A stretch of DNA of 64,000 bases from assembly GCA_977017575.1 (NCBI GenBank), contig CDRNVI010000140.1:1-64000 (forward strand), read 5' to 3'. Positions 1 through 12,529 of this stretch are shown piece by piece. Source of the DNA: Paramoeba atlantica (lineage: Eukaryota; Discosea). Positions within the stretch are counted from its first letter, which is position 1. Every line of letters begins with the position of its first letter. The position numbers and the translations under genes are program-made. Under the pieces are notes generated by a model. The model was given only the letters and a program-made list of their open reading frames with translations, did not search any database and was not told where the DNA came from.

Positions 1-60
1 CTCTTCTCTCTTCTCTCTTCTCTCTTCTCCCTTCTCTCTCTCTCTCTCTTTTCTTCTCCC
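1..60. repeat. CT-rich simple repeat
   Basis: Imperfect (CTCTT)n tract at the window edge. It resembles the pyrimidine tracts inside introns elsewhere in the block, so it is probably intronic to the dynein light intermediate chain gene that follows. Confidence 0.8.
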
Positions 61-159
61 AAAAAAAACATTGAGCTTCCAAAAACAACAAAAAAACAAA
101 AAGAAATGATTATTTTAAAAAATATTTAAAAAAATAATAATAATAAAATAGATTTTAGA

Positions 160-1357
160 TCATGTTTATATACCATATGGGTGGGATTCTCTCTCAAAAA
201 TCACATCTGATATCCCTGATTTGGACGAATTTGATGACTTTATTTCTGCTCCAAAAAAGAGTTTGGTTTGTTTTTTTTTATTTTTTTTTTTTTTATTTAT
301 TTTTTATTATTTTATTTTGTTTCTTTTTTTTTTTTTTTTTTTTTTTGGATTTGTATTTCTCTTTCTTTCAAATTATTTAATACTCTCTTTTTACTCTCTT
401 TCCTTTGCTCCATTTTTAAAATCAATCTCCTTTTCTTATTTCAACACCCCCATTTTCCCTCCTCTCTCTTTTCCAAAAATGAAAAAAAAAAAAAGGCACA
501 ACCAAAAATCCTCGAAAGAACAGAGAGTTGTACTAGCGGAATCAGATGAAGAATTTTTGTTACGACATTATAAACATTTGCAAAGTAAGAAAGATGGAAA
601 GGAAATGGAGGACTCTTCTCCTTCTCGCAGTTTGGGTACTGTTAAGAACCCAAATCTCAGGTTATTTTATTTTATTTTTTATTTTTTATTTTTTATTTTT
701 TATTTTTTATTTTTTATTTTTTATTTTATTTTAGTTTTTATTTTATTTTATTTTATTTTATTTTTGAATCTTTTTTATTATTTTTATTCTTTTGATTCGT
801 TCTCTTATTGATTTATTATTATAAAATCTTGATTTTATTCTTGAATCTAAAAAAAATAAATTAATTTTTCTTCTTTTTCAAAAAGACCTGCAACTCATTC
901 TGTCCCAACCGTCTCAACCTTATCTCTTCCCTCTTCACCAAAGAGAGACCCTTCTCCGATTCAAAGCACTTCTCCCTCTCCCCTTTCTCCTTCTCCCCTT
1001 TCTCCTTCTCCCCTTTCTCCTTCTCCACTCTCCCCATTTGCTCCAATTTCTCCAGCTCGTGCTACCCCTTCTCCCAGCCCAGGTAAAGAAAAGAAGAGAG
1101 AGAAAAGAGAGAGAAAGGAGACAAGATATAAAAGAAGAAAAGAAATTTCGAGATCTCAAGAACAAGAATAAGGAGAATAAGAATGAAAATGAAAAAGAAA
1201 TAAGAAAAAGAAGAATAATTAAAATAATAATAATAATAATTAAAAACTGATCCAATGAACAATATCACAGATGATAATGCTGCAGTTGTCGATGCGGCGA
1301 AAAGGACTGAACTGCACAGCTTTTTTGATAATTTAATGTCATCAAAGGTTCTTCTTC

Positions 1358-1394
<37 letters not shown>

Positions 1395-1487
1395 AAACTC
1401 CTCTCATTTTTTTTTGTGACAAAAAAAAATTATGAAGAATTTGTTCCTTTTTTTTTCTTTTTCTCATTCGTTTCGTCACAGAAATAA
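160..1487 (+). CDS. Dynein light intermediate chain, C-terminal part (5' end outside window)
   Basis: The dynein LIC links the dynein heavy chain to cargo adaptors. Exons, read by frame: 160 to about 260-265; about 524-660; 886-1082; 1271-1347; 1482-1487. The first exon reads DHVYIPYGWDSLSKI and then EFDDFISAPKK, matching the end of the LIC GTPase-like domain (animal form: FIPAGWDNEKKI, then an acidic stretch and EDFIVKPP). Next comes ESDEEFLLRHY, matching the animal EDEQVFLMKQQ. A Ser/Pro-rich linker with SPSPL repeats (exon 886-1082) follows. The end, ELHSFFDNLMSSKK and stop, matches the C-terminal adaptor-binding helix (animal NFFNSLLSKK). The acceptor of the second exon is uncertain because AG choices are many. 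The gene runs toward the glycosyltransferase, with 40 bp between stop codons. The N-terminal GTPase domain lies outside the window. Confidence 0.75.
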
Positions 1488-1527
1488 GAGGAAGAGGAAG
1501 GACCATCACTTTTTGACCATTTTGACA

Positions 1528-3225
1528 CTATTTCCCCCCCACATCATAAGAAATATCATGAATAGTAAAACCTTTCGAACCCCCAATCCAATTTCGCTTT
1601 CGTTCTCTTTCCACAAAAAATTCGGTTCTGTTTGTTAGATGATCGATTCTTTCTTTTCTTCTCTTCTTTCTTCCAGTATTGTGGGTGGGACAGAGAGGGA
1701 GGGATTTATGCTCTCGATTTTGTACCTTCCGCACCTCATCTGCATAAAGTGATGGTGTTCTGTTTTTTTTTTTTTTGTGATTCAATAATTATTATTTTTG
1801 TGCAGACAAAAATTGTTGTTGTACACAAAATCCCAAAAAAGAAAAATCAAAGAAAAAAAAGAAGAATCAAGAGTGAGAAGAGAAAACCTGAGAACTTCCT
1901 CTGGAGTTTGGTAATATTTTTTCTGAAGAATTTCGTGGTAATGGTAACTCGGGATAAAATCAACAAAATGATCCGGACTTCTTGTCCAACAAGACCCACA
2001 AACCTAAAAGAAAGAAAGAAAGAAAGAGATTCAGAAAATACAGGAAAACCAAAAAGGAGAGAGAGATTCCAAAAAAGAAATTCCAAAAAAAAAAAACAAC
2101 AACAACCTTCCATCTATCTTTCTCTTCCGGAATGTCAGCTCCCGGTTCCACAAACATCCGATGATGAACAGAACAATAAGGAACATGTACTTCTTTTGCA
2201 GATGAGAGAAATCCCCCCCAAAAAGAGAATGTACCAAAATCGAGAATTAAATAATTGGCTCTCATCATAAAATAGAGATCTTCCAATTCACTCTTTGGTC
2301 CATCGCTTGGTGTCCAACGGGCATTGTATTTCTCTATTAGAAAAGAACTCAAGTGAGAGAGTTTTTCTTTTGGGGGCGCAGCAAGCCAGACATTGTCCCA
2401 TTTTCTTTCTTCTAAAATGGTTTGGTAATAGAAAGTCATTACTTTGTAAATCCATTCTGGTTTTGCGCAAAAGCCTTTCCCTCCTCGGAGGTGAATCACA
2501 ACATCATTTGGACCTGGAGAAGGCAAATATCTTTTGAGAAAGGGAGAAGGAGCAAAGAGTTCGTCCTTGATTTTGTCTCGACAACTCGCATAAAAGCTTG
2601 CAACATAATATCGATGGCCAGAGATGAAACGAAAAGAGTTTGTATGGCATCTTTGATCCCCAACATATGGTGAATTGGGAGGTGAATTGTAAAAGAGAAT
2701 GGGTAATCGATCAAGAAGACAAGGGAAATCCCCTTCTACAAATGTAGAGAGAGAAGTTTTATAGTGATCTGTGAGGATTCGAGCATAGGCATATTTGAAA
2801 AGCTGGTTTCCGAGACGGCCTTCTTTTCTTCCATCACATTTCACACAAACAAGTTGTTCGGATGACTTGGTTGTGTGGTTTTGGAGATCCAAAAAGAACT
2901 CCTTGTACTTCTTTGGCCGCCACCAAATGCTTTCTTCTGGGTTATTTTCAAGATTTTTTGTTTTTAAAAGTTCTTCTTCTCGTTTTAATCCTTCTTTCAA
3001 TTCTAGAATCCAATTGTTGGAGAGAGAGGATCGCCAAGTTGGACCGGAGATGAGAGAAGCGAGATGAATCACATGACTGATGTGAATTCCTTGTAAGTGG
3101 GCTTCATTTGCTATCACGTGATCGACCTTTGAAGCACTCTCGAGAGTGTTGTCTGGGGAACGAGGTTTGGAACAAACTTCATCGATGACCAAGAGGCTCA
3201 GAAGAATGAGAAAGAGACAAAACAT
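1528..3225 (-). CDS. GT11-like (alpha-1,2-fucosyltransferase-related) secreted or Golgi glycosyltransferase
   Basis: Exon 1 is 3225-2107 (373 codons), exon 2 2003-1888, exon 3 1759-1528; about 488 residues. The N-terminus MFCLFLILLSLLVIDEVCS is a signal peptide or signal anchor, so the enzyme should act in the secretory pathway. GRLGNQLFKYAYARI matches the GGLGNQ(M)F-Y signature of GT11, which binds GDP-fucose. VVIHLRGG occupies the place of the HxRRxD motif but is not canonical. DLYFMMRANYLILDFGTFSFWGG matches the ANSTFSWW region near the C-terminus of the fold. Exon 2 (CGSCWTRSPDHF) and the basic exon 3 have no family match I recognise. Donor specificity is inferred from the family; a related GT-B sugar transferase is possible. 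The start is the first Met of the open frame and precedes a clear signal sequence. Confidence 0.6.
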
Positions 3226-3390
3226 GAAACAGAAAAAGAAAACCGAAACTTGAAAAATGACAAAGAAAAAATTGGGGCGCTAAAAAAAAAGAAATCTATT
3301 TTTAAATATTTTTGAATTTTAACGGTTATTTTTTTTTTTCATTTGCAGACTCAAAAAGAGAAGAGAAGAGAGAGAGAGAGAGAAAGAGGG
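3226..3390. promoter_or_regulatory. Short divergent promoter region
   Basis: 165 bp separate the start codons of the glycosyltransferase (-) and the coiled-coil gene (+), so both promoters must fit here. It contains GGCGCTAAA at 3276-3284, similar to the decamers found before the RhoGAP gene (37,822-37,852), and a poly-T run. No TATA box is evident. Confidence 0.4.
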
Positions 3391-4206
3391 ATGGAAAACA
3401 TTGGAGTTGGTCGTCTCTCTGTTGTTGGAGTTGAAGAAAATGGTCACCCAAATCTAATTTCTGAATCTCCAAAGAAGAATGGGGGGAAAATTGAGTCGAT
3501 TAAAACTCTTGCGAGTTTGAAAAGAGAGAAGAAAGAGAGAGGAAGAAAATCTTTTGGGATTGAAGAAGAGGAAGAAGGAGAGAGGGGAGAGAGAGAGGGG
3601 GAAGGGGATGGGGAAGATTCGTTTTTGTTGGATGAGAGTGAGTTTGAAGAAGGCGTTCTTTTCTTGGAAAGAGAGAGGACAAAAGAAGAAGAAGAGAGAG
3701 AAGAAGAAAGAGAAGAAGAAGAGGAAGAAAGAGAAGAAGAAGAAGAAGAGGAAGAAAGAGAAGAGGGAAGCGAAGGAGTCAGTTTTGAAAAAGATTCTTT
3801 TGGAGAAGAGACTCCTCTTGAGTGGGCTGAAAATGAAGTTGTTGATTCTCTTTTAGAAACAACAGGTTTTTTGATTTTTTTTTGATTTTTTTGATTTTTT
3901 TTTTTTTGATTTTTTGATTTTTGTTTTTTTATTTCTGGTTTTTATTGATGGCCTTTTTTTGTTTTCTTTTTGGTTTCTAATTTTTCTCAAAAAAGGATCA
4001 GTTCCTAAATCGTCACAGCTCTTCATCTCTCAAGTAATCTTTTTTCTTTTCTTTTTTCTTTTCTTTTTCTTTTTCTTTTCTAAAAAATGATCAAAAAGCT
4101 CCAACAAGAGAGGTCTGATCTTCTTGAAAGAATTGAGAATCTTGAATTCCAACAATACTCTCTGGAGGTCCTTTCTTTCTCTTTTTCTCTCTCTTTTTCT
4201 CATTTC

Positions 4207-4238
<32 letters not shown>

Positions 4239-6661
4239 TTCTCTTTCTCTTTTCTATTCATTTGATTAAAACAAAACTGATTTTTCTGGGATTCAGGATC
4301 AATTGATCAATGCACTTGAAGATTCGAAACAATATCAAGTTGAGTATGAAAAAATTGTTGAAGAGGTTTTTCTTTTCTCTTCCCTTCTTTCTCTCCTTCT
4401 TTCTCTCCTTCTCTCTTCTTTTCTCTTCTCTTTCTTTTGAGTTCTCAAGTTTCTTTTTCAAAAAAAAGGGGAAAGGGCTCTTTAATGCATTTCAAGGCAA
4501 ATCCAGTCGATTGAAAGAAATAACTGAAAAACTCACTCAACTCAAACTCGAGCTCTCAAATAAGGTTTTTTTTTATTATTTATTTTTTTTTTATTTAGAG
4601 ATCAAAAATGGTGATTAATTTTTTTTAATTTAATTTCAAAAAAAATTAGTTTTTGATCTCTTAAAATGAACATTTTTTTAAAAAAAACTTAAATCTCTTG
4701 TGATAGGAAGAAGAGTTGAAGAACGCAACCAAATCGATCAATCAATGGAAAGAGAGATTGGAAGGTAAAACCAAAAGAAACAACATTTTTCTTTTTTCAT
4801 TCTTTTCTTTTTCATTCTTTTTTATCATTCTCTTTTTTTTTTTTTCAAAATTCTCATTTCTTTTTCCCCCCATTCTCCCCCCCCAAAAAAAAAAACAAAA
4901 CAAAAACAGCGGAAAAAAAACTAGTCCTCGAATGGAAAGAAAAATACAAAGCACAAAGCGCAAGATTCAAACAAAATTTCGAATCATACAAATCCCTCCG
5001 AACCGAACTCGAAAAGAAAAACCAAACTCCTCCAACAGATGAAATTGAGACAAAAATAAGAGCCGAATTTGATTCTAAATTGGCGTGTGAGAAGAGGCAA
5101 ATTCGAATTGATGTTGAAAAGAAATTGAAATTGGATTTGGAAAAGAAATTGAAGTTGGAGTTGGAGAAGAAGATGGAAAAGAAAGTGAGAGTTGAGATGG
5201 AAAAGAAAATGAAAGTTGAGATGGAAAAGAAATTGAAAATTGAGATGGAAAAGAATCTGAAAGTAGAGATGGAAAAGAGAATGAAAGTTGAAATGGAAAA
5301 GAGAGGAGTAGAAGAGAGGGTGAGAGAGTTGGAGGGGGTTGTTGTTGGAAAAGATGAGGAGATTGAGATGTTGACTTCTTTGCTTAAGAAAGAGAGGGAA
5401 GGGAGAGAGGGGAGGGGAGAGGAAATGGAGAGAGAGATGGAGAGAGAGAGTGAGAGAGAGGTGGAGAGAGAGAGTGAGAGAGAGGTGGAAAGAGAGAGAG
5501 AGAGAGAGATGGAGAGAGAGATGTGTTGTTTGAGGGAAAGGGTTGAAGAGAAAGAGAAGAGGATTGAAGAGATTTCTTCTAAAGAGGAAGAGAGAGAGAG
5601 AGGAATGGAGAAATTAGAGAATTGTTTGGTTGAGAGTGAAGAGAAGATCTCGAAATTAAAAGGAGAGAAGAGAGAGAGAGAAGAACTCGCGAGAAAACAT
5701 CTCCTCAAATCAGAGTACAATTCTTTGATTGTATTAAAACTCGAAAAAGAGAAAGAAGAGAGAGAGGAAGATTTCTCTTCTTCTCAAGAGAGAGAGAGAG
5801 AATTAAGAGAGAGATTATCCCAATTGGAAGAGAAATATAAAAGAGAGGTTCTTTCGAGAGAGGATTCTTCTTCTCGTTTTGAGGAGAAGTATCATTCTGT
5901 TTTACAAGAGGTTTTTTTTAATTTATTTATTTATATTTTATTTTAATTTTTTCTTATTTTATTTTTATTTTCTTTTTTTTATTTCTTATTTATTTATATT
6001 TTATTTTATTCTATTTTTCGTTTTTTTCTTTTTTATTTATTTTATTTTATTATTTTCTTTTTCTTTCTTTCTCCTTCTCTCAATCTCTTCCTTTTTAGAG
6101 AAATACTCTTAAAAAACGAGTGGATCGTTTAATGGAAATGGCCAAAAATGTTATGATTGCAAACCAAACTCATGTTTTCTTTTCTTTTTCTCTTTTATTT
6201 CTTTTTTTTTATGGAAAAACGACCAATCTGATCTTTTCTTTCTCTCTCTCTCTCGCTCTCTCTCGCTCTCTCTTTCTCTCTCTCCTCTCTTTTCTTTTTT
6301 GATTTGGAATAGATTGAGTTGAGTTCTTCAACAGAAAAAGTGGCGGACTTGTTTCAGAAAAAGTACGATGCTCTTCGGGTTTGCATCTTTTTTCTTATTT
6401 ATTCTTTTATTTATTTATAAAAGAAGAATTTAAAATTTAATCAGTGAATTTGAATAAAGTTTAATGAAAAATAAGTAAAAAATGAAAAATTGAGAGAATT
6501 AAAAAGTAAAATAAATAAAATAAAAATAAAGATTTAAAAATGAAAAATTGAGAAAAAAAAAATAGGAAAAAATCGAAAAACAGAAGAAAACAATCACTCA
6601 AAAAGAAGAAGAAATCAAAGAAAAAGAAGAAGAAAACAAACAAATGAAAGACGAGAAAGAA

Positions 6662-6692
<31 letters not shown>

Positions 6693-8266
6693 AAGAAGAA
6701 AGAGAAGAAAGAGAAGGATTCCAAGAGAGAATGAGAGAGATGGAGAGAGAGAGAAGAGAGAGAGAGAAAGAGAGAGAGTTCTTCGAATGGGAGAGAGAGA
6801 GAATGAGAGGAGAAATCGATCTTTCTTCTTCTTTGATTCAGAAAGAGAGAGAGGAGAGAGAGAGAGAGAGAGGAGAGAGAGAAGAAGAGAGAAGGGAAGA
6901 GATGGAGAGAGGAGAGCTGAGAGAAAGGGAGAGAGAAGAAGAAAGGGAAAATTTGAGAGAAAGAGAGAGAGAAGAGAGAGAGAAAGAAGAAGGAGAGAGA
7001 AAGAAAGAAAGAGAGAAAGAAGAAGGAGAGAGAGAGAGAAAGAGAGAGAAAGAAGAAGGAGAGAGAGAGAGAAAGAGAGAGAAAGAAGAAGAATCTCTCA
7101 ATGAAAAGATGAATCTTTTGTCTCTTTCTCTTTCTCATGTCAAAGAAGAGACTCTCTCTCTCTTGGAACAGAGAGATCAATTGAAAAGGTTTTTTTTTCC
7201 TTTTTCTTTCTTTCTGTTTCTTTTCCCTTTCTCTTTCTCTATCTCTTTCTCTTCTCTTTCCCTTTTCCCTTTTCCCTTTCTCTTTTCTCACCTTCTCTCT
7301 CTCTTTCTCTTTTTCAGGTTTGTTGAGGAAATTGGAGGAGAATATGAACAAATGTTTTTGGAATTGAAACAATCTCTCTCTTCTGCTTTCCAACTTTCAA
7401 GTTTTATTTTTATTTTTTTATTTTTTTATTTTTTTATTTTTTTATTTTTTTATTTTTTTATTTTTTTATTTTTCTTTTCATTTCATTTCATTTTTTCTTT
7501 TATCTTTTATTTTGTGATTTTGAGTTCATTTTTTTTCTTTTTTTAACAGAAGAAAAAGAACAAAATTCTTTAAAAGAGAAAGAAAAACTCAAAAACGATA
7601 TTTTTCTCCTCAACAAAGAAAAAGAAGAAAAAGAAAGAGAAAGAGAACAAGAGAAAGAGAGAGAGAAAGAGAGAGAAGAGCATTTAGAGAGAGAGAAGAG
7701 AGAGAAAGAGAATGAAATTTGTGTTCTTGAGAGAGAAAAAGAAGAGAGAGAGAGAGAAATGAGTGTTCTTGAGAGAGAAAGAGAAGAAGAAGAGAGAGAG
7801 AGGAGAGAAAGAGAGAAAGAAATTGGTCTTCTTGAGAGAGAGAGAGAGGGTCTTTTGTTCTATTTTTCTGAGGTTTTTTTTATTTTTTATTTTTCATTTT
7901 TCATTTTTCATTTTATTTAATTTTATTTATTTATTTTTTATGATTTATGTTTTTATGTTTTTATTTTTGTCCTTTTGTTCTTTTCTCTCTTTCTCTCTTT
8001 CTTTCTCTCTTTCTCTCTCTTCCCTCTCTCTTTCTTCTCAAAAACAAACTAAACCCCCAATCACACAGAGCCAAACAACAAACAAAAAAGCAGAAGAGAG
8101 AGAAAGAGAGAGAGAGAAACTCCTCTCTTCTCTCCAAAAAAGAAACGTTTCTCTTCTTCTCTCTTCTCTTGTGAGAGATTCTCTCTCTTCTGCTCTCTCT
8201 TTTGTGAGAGAGAGAGGGGAGAGAGAGAGGAGGGAGAGAGAGGGGGAGAGAGAGGGGGAGAGAGAG

Positions 8267-8302
<36 letters not shown>

Positions 8303-8430
8303 TTGGGAGAGAAGTTGGAGAATTTTGTTTCTCTTTGTGAGAAAAATCGGTTTTATTTTTGTTTTTTTATTTTTTTATTTTTTATTTTTTTATTTTTTTA
8401 TTTTTATTTTTATTTTTATTTTTATTTTTA

Positions 8431-8461
<31 letters not shown>

Positions 8462-11400
8462 TTAATATTAAAATATTCAAATATATTTCTTTCTTCTCTT
8501 ATCTCTCTCCTCTCTTCTTTCTTCTCTTCTCTCTTCTTAATTCAACAGAGAAATAATTGATAATTCAAATTTCCAAATTCGAGAATTAAAAGAAAAATTA
8601 GAACAATCTGATTCCTCAAATCTCCATGTTTTTTTCCCTTTTCTTTCTCTTTCTCTTTTCTCTTCTCTTCTCTTTCTCTTCTCTTTCTCTTCTCTTTCTC
8701 TCCTTTCTCTCCTTTCTAAACAACAACAAAAAAAAATAGTTAAAAGGAGAAATGGGAACAATCACCAAAAAATTAAGTCAAACTGAAACAGAAAAGAAAC
8801 GTCTTTCTCTTCTTCTCAAACAAGTTCTCTCTCTCTCTCTCTTTCTTTTCTCTCTCCCTTCTCTCTTTCTCTTTTTCTTTTCTCATTTTCTCTCTCTAAT
8901 GATTGTCAATTCTCCTCTTTTTTCTTTCCTCTTTTCACTCTCTTTTCACTCTCTTTTCACTCTCTCCCTTCTCTCATTTCTCTCTCTCTTTTCTCTCTCT
9001 CTTCTCTCATTTCTCTCATTTCTCTCTTTTCTCTCTTTTCTCTCTTTTCTCTCTTTCTCTCTTTTCTCTTTTCTCTCTCTCTCTTTCTCTCCTCTCTCTT
9101 TTAGACACACGAGTCACAAGGGGCATTAAAAGGACAAATAAATCACCTTGAATTTCAACTTGATCAACTTCACACGTTTTTCTTTCTCTTTTCTCTTTTC
9201 TCTTTCTCTCTTCTCTTTCTCTTTTCTCTTTCTTTCTCTCTCTCTCTCTCTCTTCTCTTTCTTTCTCTTTCTCTTTCTCTTCTCTCTCCCTTTCTTTCTC
9301 TTCTTTCCTCTTCTAATTGTAATTTTTATTATTATTATTAGAGAGATAAAGAATAAAGAAGAGAAAGAAAAGAGACAAATTCAACAAATTCAAAATATTT
9401 GTTCTGAAAATGAAGAATTGGATTTGAGTTTGAAACAAAAAGAAAAAGGTTTTTTATTTTTTATTTTTATTTTTGTTTATTTTATTTTATTTTTTATTTT
9501 TTATTTTATTTTTATTTTCTTTTGATTTTTATTTTTAATTATTTTATTTTATTAATATTTTATTAATATTTTCTTTTTAAAGAAATCGATCAAGTGATTG
9601 TTTCGTATGATAACAAAATGTTGGAATTGAAAAATGTAATTAAAAATCAGAGGTTTTTTTTCATTTCATTTCTTTTCTCTTTTTCTTCTCTTTTCTTCAT
9701 TCTTCATTTCATTTCCTTTTCTCTTTTCTATTCTCTTTTCTTTCTCTTTTCTCTTTTCTCTTTTCTCTTTTCTCTTTTTCTAAAAACAAAAAAAAAAACA
9801 GAGAAGTGATTCGAAAACAACAAATTGAATTCAAAGAAGAAACCGATTCTCTTCGTCAATCTCTTGATCAGTTCTCTCTTTTCTCTTTCTTCTCTTCTCT
9901 TCTCTTCTCTTCTCTTCTCTCGTCTCCCTCTTTCTTCTCTTTCTTCTCTCTCTTTTTCTTCTCTTTTTTCTCTTCTCTTTTAAAATTAATCAAGATTCTT
10001 TCAAAAGGAGAGACGGGAAAGAGAAAGAAGAAATCTCAAATTTAGAACATCAACTTTCTTTTGCTCGCTCGGTTTCTTTTCTCTCTTCTTTCCTCTTTTC
10101 CTTTCTTTTCTTTCCTTCTTCTCATCTCTTTTCTCTTTCTCCCTTTCTCTCTTCTCTCTCTTCTCTCTCTTCTCTATTCTCTTCTCTCTTCTTTTTTCTC
10201 TCTTCTCTCTTCTCTCTTTCTCTTTCTCTCTCTCTCAGAAAAACAAAACACTTCAAGATGAATTAGAAAAAGAAAGAAAGAAAATGATAGAAATGAGAGA
10301 GAAATGGAACGCCACTTCTCTTGAATGTCTCTTTCAATCTCAACAAAAATCTCAAATTAAACAAGAGGTTTTCTTTCTTTTCTCTCTCTCTTTCTTTTCT
10401 CTCTTTCTCTTCTCTCTTCTCTCTTCTCTTCCTCTCTCCCTCTCTCTTCTTCTCTCCTTTTTTCTTTTCTTTCTCTCTTTCCCCTCTCTCCTTCTCATTT
10501 TTACGTTTAAAGAACTCGGAAATGAAAGAAGAAATCGAAGAAAAAACAATTAAAATCGTCGAATTAACAAACAAATCAAAAGAAAGAGAGAGAGAATTGA
10601 AAGAGGTGAAAGAAGAGAGGGAGAGAGAAAGAGAGGAGAGGGAGAGAGAAAGGGAGGAGAGGGAGAGGGAAAGAGGGAGAGAAGAGGGAGAGAGGGAGAG
10701 GGAGAGGGAGGAGAGGGAGAGAGGGAGAGAAGAGAGAGAGAGAGAGAAGGAGAGAGAGAGAGAAAGAGAAGAGGTTTTGGAGAAAGCGGAAGAAAAACTG
10801 AGAGTTCAAAATCTTATTCTTCAACATTTACAGGTCATTTTTATTATTAATAATAATTAGTATTATTTAATATTAATAATTAATATTATTTATTATTATT
10901 AATTCTTATTCGTTCTTTTTCTCTTTTTCTCTTCTCTTTCTTTTTCTTTTTTGATTTTAATTCCATTTTTTTTGTTTCTCTCCTCTTTTTTCCTTTCTCT
11001 CTTCTCTCTCCTCCCTTCTTGATAAACAGAAAGAAGTATGGAAACAAAAAGTAGAAACAAATATCATCGAAAATGAAAAACAAGAATTGATTCTTCAATT
11101 GGAAATTCTTCTTCTTCGTTCTGATTATTCTGTTTGTTTTCTCTCTCTCTTCTCTCTCTCTTCTCTCTCTCTTCTCTTTTTCTCTCTTCTCTTTTCTCTT
11201 CTCCTTTTTCTCTATGATCTCATTTTTTTCTCTCTCTTCCTCCCCCTCTCTCTTTCCTCTTTTCTCTCTTCCCTCCCTCTCTCTTTCTTTTCTTTTTTTT
11301 CTCTTTCCTTTCTCTTTTTTTTTTTCCTCTCTCTCTTTCTTCTCTCTTTCCTCTCTAAAGGGAGTACAAGGAAAAGAATGTGGAGTGAGATTAACCGCAC

Positions 11401-12071
11401 AAAATATACAAATTCAAAAAGAAATACAAACTGTAAAGAGAGAGAAATCAAAATTGGAAGAGAGTTTGGCTGATACAAAGTTTGTTTTCTCTTCTCTTCT
11501 CTCCCTCTCTCTCTTTCTTTCTTTCCTTTCTTTTTTCTCTTTCCTCTCTCCTTTTTCTCTTTCTTTTCACTTTTTCTCTTGTCTTTCTTTCTTCTTTTCT
11601 CTCCTTTTAAATTCATTGAAATTCAAAACAGAAAAAGTCTCAAACAAATATCAAATAAACAAAAAAATATGAGAAAAAGCCTCGAAAAAGCAGACTCGGA
11701 ATTGAGATGTCTTCTTGCAATCTTAAACAAGACAAGGTTTCTTTCTCTTTTTTTCTCTTTCTTTTTTCTTTTTTCGATTTTTTCCTTTTTCCCTTCTTGC
11801 TTTTCTTTTCTATTTTCTCTCTTTCTCATTTTCTTCTTTTCTCTCTCTCTTCTCCTCTATTGTTCTCTTCTCTTCTTCTCTTTTCCTAAAAAAAAATTAC
11901 AGACAAATGTTCAAAAAGCACTGGCGCAACGAAGAAATGGTACAAAGCGAAGAACTTTGTACTTTTATCAGAGCTTTTCTCGATACAGAATTACAACCCC
12001 CTTCTCTCTCTTCTTCTCCTTCTTCTTCTTCTTCTTCTTCTTCCTCTGATTCAATGGATCAACAAGAATAA
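3391..12071 (+). CDS. Large Glu/Arg-rich coiled-coil protein, many exons
   Basis: The first exon (3391-3865) begins MENIGVGRLSVVG and becomes an acidic EEERE tract. About 25 or more exons follow, separated by short T/C-rich introns. Large ones include about 4912-5910 (repeats such as KVEMEKKM, then ERERE tracts), about 6590-7190, and one near 10,510-10,830. Almost all of the sequence predicts a long parallel coiled coil. The ends are not repetitive: the last exon (11,903-12,071) reads KKHWRNEEMVQSEEL, then FIRAFLDTELQPP, then a poly-Ser tail and stop. I do not recognise a family; a golgin, centrosomal or other scaffold protein would fit. Exons are nearly pure purine (GAGAGA) and introns nearly pure pyrimidine (TCTCTT) on the same strand. 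Exact exon ends inside the repeats are uncertain. Confidence 0.6.
7380..7492 (+). repeat. (ATTTTTTT)n tract in an intron
   Basis: An eight-base unit, one A followed by seven T, is repeated about nine times just after a donor site of the coiled-coil gene. It is one of many T-rich simple repeats that expand introns in this gene. Confidence 0.75.
8353..8463 (+). repeat. (ATTTTT)n tract in an intron
   Basis: Repeated ATTTTT hexamers fill an intron of the coiled-coil gene. The tract follows a purine-rich exon ending near FVSLCEKN. A similar TTTTTAT tract lies in the dynein LIC intron at 661-780. Confidence 0.75.
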
Positions 12072-12529
12072 TCACTTTCCCTTTACTCTCAAGAGGAATT
12101 TCTTCTTCCACTTTTCTTCTTCTTCCTTCTTCTTCTCCCCAAATTCTTTCCTTTTTTCTTCCCCAATGTAAAATAAGACATCCAAACATGAAAGTAATAA
12201 TATTCAAAATAAAAATCAACAAAATATGATTTTATTATTTGTCTTAAATTATATTTAAATATTCCATAAAAAATAATTATGATATTTTTTTCAATTCAAA
12301 TTTGAATACAATTGAAAGATGAATTTCAAAAAACCACAACAGGAAAGAATTTCGAGATTTGGAGACCAAAAGAGTGTCGAGAAAAAAGACTAAGTTTTCA
12401 TAAAGAAGCGAAAAAACTATTATTGAACAACAATCAGAGAGCAAGAAGAGAAAAGAGAGAAGAGAAAAAGAAAACGAAAGAATGAACACATAATAATAAA
12501 GAAAAAATAAAGATAAATAAAAATCAATA
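12072..12529. other. AT-rich intergenic spacer between convergent genes
   Basis: This is the 3' flank of both the coiled-coil gene (+) and the BICD-like gene (-). Short reading frames exist but none has coding character. I see only AT-rich sequence suited to polyadenylation. Confidence 0.6.

Noticed and set aside
162-811. Phe/Leu-rich frames on the plus strand
   Set aside because: They read through T-rich introns of the dynein LIC gene; the true exons lie in other parts of the same region.
1960-2106. Hydrophobic C-terminal extension of the glycosyltransferase (apparent membrane tail)
   Set aside because: It is translation of a T-rich intron starting GTTGTTG at 2106; the reading frame continues cleanly in an exon from 2003.
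3340-3390. TTTGCAG acceptor before the coiled-coil gene, suggesting an upstream coding exon
   Set aside because: The glycosyltransferase start at 3225 leaves no room for another exon, and ATG 3391 gives a sensible start.
4854-5720. Long Ser/Leu-rich minus-strand frame
   Set aside because: Shadow of the GA-repeat exon on the plus strand. The same holds for similar frames at 6461-7393 and 10,576-10,827.
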